A stretch of DNA of 64,000 nucleotides from NCBI GenBank assembly GCA_030386875.1, contig CM059569.1:40959842-41023841 (forward strand), given 5' to 3'. Position 1 is the stretch's first letter, and every line of letters begins with the position of its first letter. The notes beneath the pieces were generated by a model, which saw nothing but the letters and a program-made list of their open reading frames with translations, made no database searches and had not been told where the DNA came from. Source of the stretch: Morinoia aosen. Lineage: Eukaryota; Arthropoda; Malacostraca; Amphipoda; Talitridae. Of this stretch, positions 61,575-64,000 are shown piece by piece. The position numbers and the translations under genes are program-made.

Positions 61575-62213
61575 ATACTTGAATCTCTTTGACTCTCATT
61601 GAAGATGTTAATGAATCTTTCCATACATTGTAGCAGCCTAAACGCGATAACACTACAAATTATATGACAGATAATATTTTTCCGTAAATCATACCCCTCG
61701 CACGTTGGAAATACAGCGTTTCTTTTTTTCCATTGCGTTTGTTTTCCTGGATGAATGGGAAAAACATATTTCACTCAGAGAATGGTTACTTCCTCTATTG
61801 CCTTTATTCTAACATTTCCAAGCGTCCAAGTCGGTTTTGGATGAATTTACTGCGCTTCCTTTGATATGAACTAGGAGGCTGTTTTTGTCATTCTTTGAGA
61901 TCGCGAGGTCGTCATTGTTGTGATAGATAATAACAGATTGCCAAAATGGGCCAAAAATCAATAGTTGGTGAAACACCAAACTCTTCATACGTGTTAGAGC
62001 TAAGAAATCGTTAGCATCGAATTTTAGCTCAACAGACTAGCTTCATTGCCAAGTAGTTATGCTTTTCGGCTTTACAACATCATATTTTTGATATCAGTTA
62101 TCATTCTCAGAACTTTACTTGCTTGATAAATAAATAGGAGTTGATTGTACGTTTTATTTACCCTTCGTTTGAGTTTGGATTCCAGCAGACTTACAGGCGC
62201 AGGGACTCGCTCC

Positions 62214-62480
62214 ACGGTAGAGGAAACAAGGTAAAGTCCAACCAGTCTTTTTTTTGTCGACTGTGTGGGTTTGCTGACGTCGCGGCGAGGAACCAATAGC
62301 AGCGCTCATATTGCTTCTGGTAGCACTGCTACCCCCAAATCTGTCTCCACTATTGGCCTAACGACATGGCGTTTTGGTGACGTCACAAAGTTTGTTTGAA
62401 ATAAAGCTTTTCTATTGGCTAGCCGAACCAGAAGTGTATTTTCCCCTACAGAAATGACACTACGTTGTTTCCTCTACCGT
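62214..62480. mobile_element. MITE of the tggtagaggaaac family, copy 3 (most complete)
   Basis: 267 bp with inverted ends acggtagaggaaacaag and gttgtttcctctaccgt. It includes accaatagcagcgctcatat, tgacgtcgcgg and ggtgacgtcacaaag. No clear target duplication was identified. Confidence 0.85.
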
Positions 62481-62484
62481 AACA

Positions 62485-64000
62485 CTCTCTCAGGAGTCCT
62501 CGGCCGCTTACTGTAGGGCGCAATCGGTAGCCAGAGGCCAGCGACCAGTTCTCCAAGTTAGAATTTAGAAAAAATGTTGGTGGTTGACCCATTTAGGGTT
62601 TAGGTTGAAATCTTTGTGGCAATAGAAATCGAAGACAGTTTAACGAGCAGTTGGGAACGTGCTACTGTTTATGTAGTGCAGTGTTAATGCACAATTAAAT
62701 GCTCCATAACTTGTTAGTTTAAAAGCACTACGAAAATTATGCTTCGTAATTAAGATCCGTAGTGTCGCGCCTTCAATTATAGTTAAAGAGCTGCCTCATG
62801 TTCTAGTTTGAAATGCTGTGCGCAAAGAATGTTAAATATACTCATCCATTAAACGGTGGCCTATTGTGCAGCACAAGAGCGCAATATACCTCTGGGTATC
62901 ACAGAACGCCTCTCATGAGCATCTGGATGACGTCGTAGAAATATCTCTACTAACTTTCCATGGCGTCATGATCCATGTTAAATACTACTAAGAAATTAGG
63001 CATTAACAGGCGTATTGTAGAGTACGGTAAGAACCGGATCCTGATATGCAACATGTATGTCTCATAAAGATCACGCAACTGTCAAATATAGTTTTGTGAG
63101 GGACCGATTCATAACCTGCAAAATCATTAGTCTGATAATTATGAGTTCGTTGTCTTTATATAAGTAATATGTTAGTGATACTGGAGTTTTTTTAGGCATC
63201 TCAGGAAACATATGAAATTAATAAATTGGAATCAAAGCCCAGACGAGGGCTACTAAGGGGATTGCCCTCTCCCCCTCCCCCAGAGGAGTAGGTACTGTAA
63301 GGTTACTTCAACTGCAGGTAGGCCGGCGGAACTTCTGTTGCTCGAACCCCGTCATGTGTGGCGGCAAATTATATTTTTCAATTATTTGTTGGCATTTCAT
63401 AATGGCTGACAATCCAAATCCAAACATGGCGGGCGTATGAGCATCAGGTTTCTTGCCAAAAGTTAAAATTAAATTCCATCGTTCGAAGAAGATATTAGCC
63501 GAAGAAAATTATTTGAATAATAATGTACAGTTATGAGTGATTTGGTATATTTCTGCTCATTTACCATTTTTAGTTCTTGTTCTCTAAATTTAAATCATGC
63601 CTTCACTATTATGTAGGGTAATTCATCAAATATCGAACTGAACTGATTATCGAACAACTTTGGAAATATGCGCGTAATAAATTTAGTAAGCATCCAAACT
63701 TGCTCAGTGCCAGTGATCTTACATCTAAAACTCCTATTTTAGTGATAAAAACTCATTTCTGTGAGCTGCAAACTGCTACCAGCTGTTGCGAACGCATTTT
63801 CTGTACGACCCTTACAAATTGGTCGAATTTTTTCACTCGAAAAATCTTACGCACCTCGGGAAAATTGCGACGGTTTAATTGTTGTTGGGTCACCGTCAAC
63901 CTCCCGTCATAACTAGAGAGTAGCGTTGTCATATGATGTTCTGTTACTGTATTTTTTTCTTTTCCGCCAAAAACTTGATAATTATTCCATGTTCGACATT
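62485..64000. other. Intergenic end of window, no gene recognised
   Basis: Several short open frames but none resembles a known protein. No structured RNA or classified repeat was recognised. Confidence 0.4.

Overview
The window is animal nuclear DNA: spliced genes with GT-AG introns, families of non-autonomous transposons, a LINE and tRNA-derived SINEs. The protein families and the style of the repeats suggest an arthropod (a crustacean or a repeat-rich insect), but I cannot name the species. There are no rRNA genes, free-standing tRNA genes, CRISPR arrays or bacterial operons.

Three protein-coding genes can be reconstructed exon by exon with consistent reading frames. (1) On the minus strand, about 4.0-22.3 kb, is a Rabex-5/RABGEF1 homologue, a Rab5 guanine-nucleotide exchange factor. 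It has 11 coding exons and about 1,292 codons, far longer than the human protein of about 490 residues. The extra length is an Asp-Pro-Ala repeat region and a Ser/Leu/Asp-rich tail. (2) On the minus strand, 29.8-32.5 kb, is PPIL1, a spliceosomal cyclophilin with 4 coding exons and 166 aa. (3) On the plus strand, 37.7-61.2 kb, is PHGDH, D-3-phosphoglycerate dehydrogenase, with 8 coding exons and 529 aa. PPIL1 and PHGDH are divergent neighbours about 5 kb apart. The three genes have unrelated roles (endosomal trafficking, splicing, serine synthesis), so this is ordinary gene adjacency and not a pathway cluster.

Much of the rest is tandem repeats and transposons. Large arrays lie at 8.98-9.26 kb (15 bp unit), 10.87-11.14 kb (17 bp), 11.37-13.65 kb (25 bp), 18.83-19.57 kb (15 bp, coding), 40.4-44.85 kb (30/22 bp with a 104 bp higher-order period), 46.02-46.85 kb (19 bp) and 47.5-48.1 kb (24 bp). 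Mobile DNA includes a Tc1/mariner remnant, a Mutator-like element with a 9 bp target duplication, nested foldback elements with an 8 bp target duplication, TTAA-flanked piggyBac-type MITEs, three copies of a MITE carrying TGACGTCA sites, three copies of a tRNA-headed SINE, two LINE fragments, and an unclassified dispersed family of about 350 bp.

The most striking pattern is that tandem duplications repeatedly straddle exon-intron junctions in both Rabex-5 and PHGDH. They create runs of extra splice donors or acceptors: six complete branch-point plus 3' splice-site modules, about 15 in-line donors, and three copies of the zinc-finger exon donor. Transposons also sit at splice sites. One Rabex-5 intron is mostly a SINE, the PPIL1 terminal acceptor uses a MITE end as its pyrimidine tract, and a LINE just past a PHGDH donor creates a read-through PHGDH-reverse transcriptase frame.
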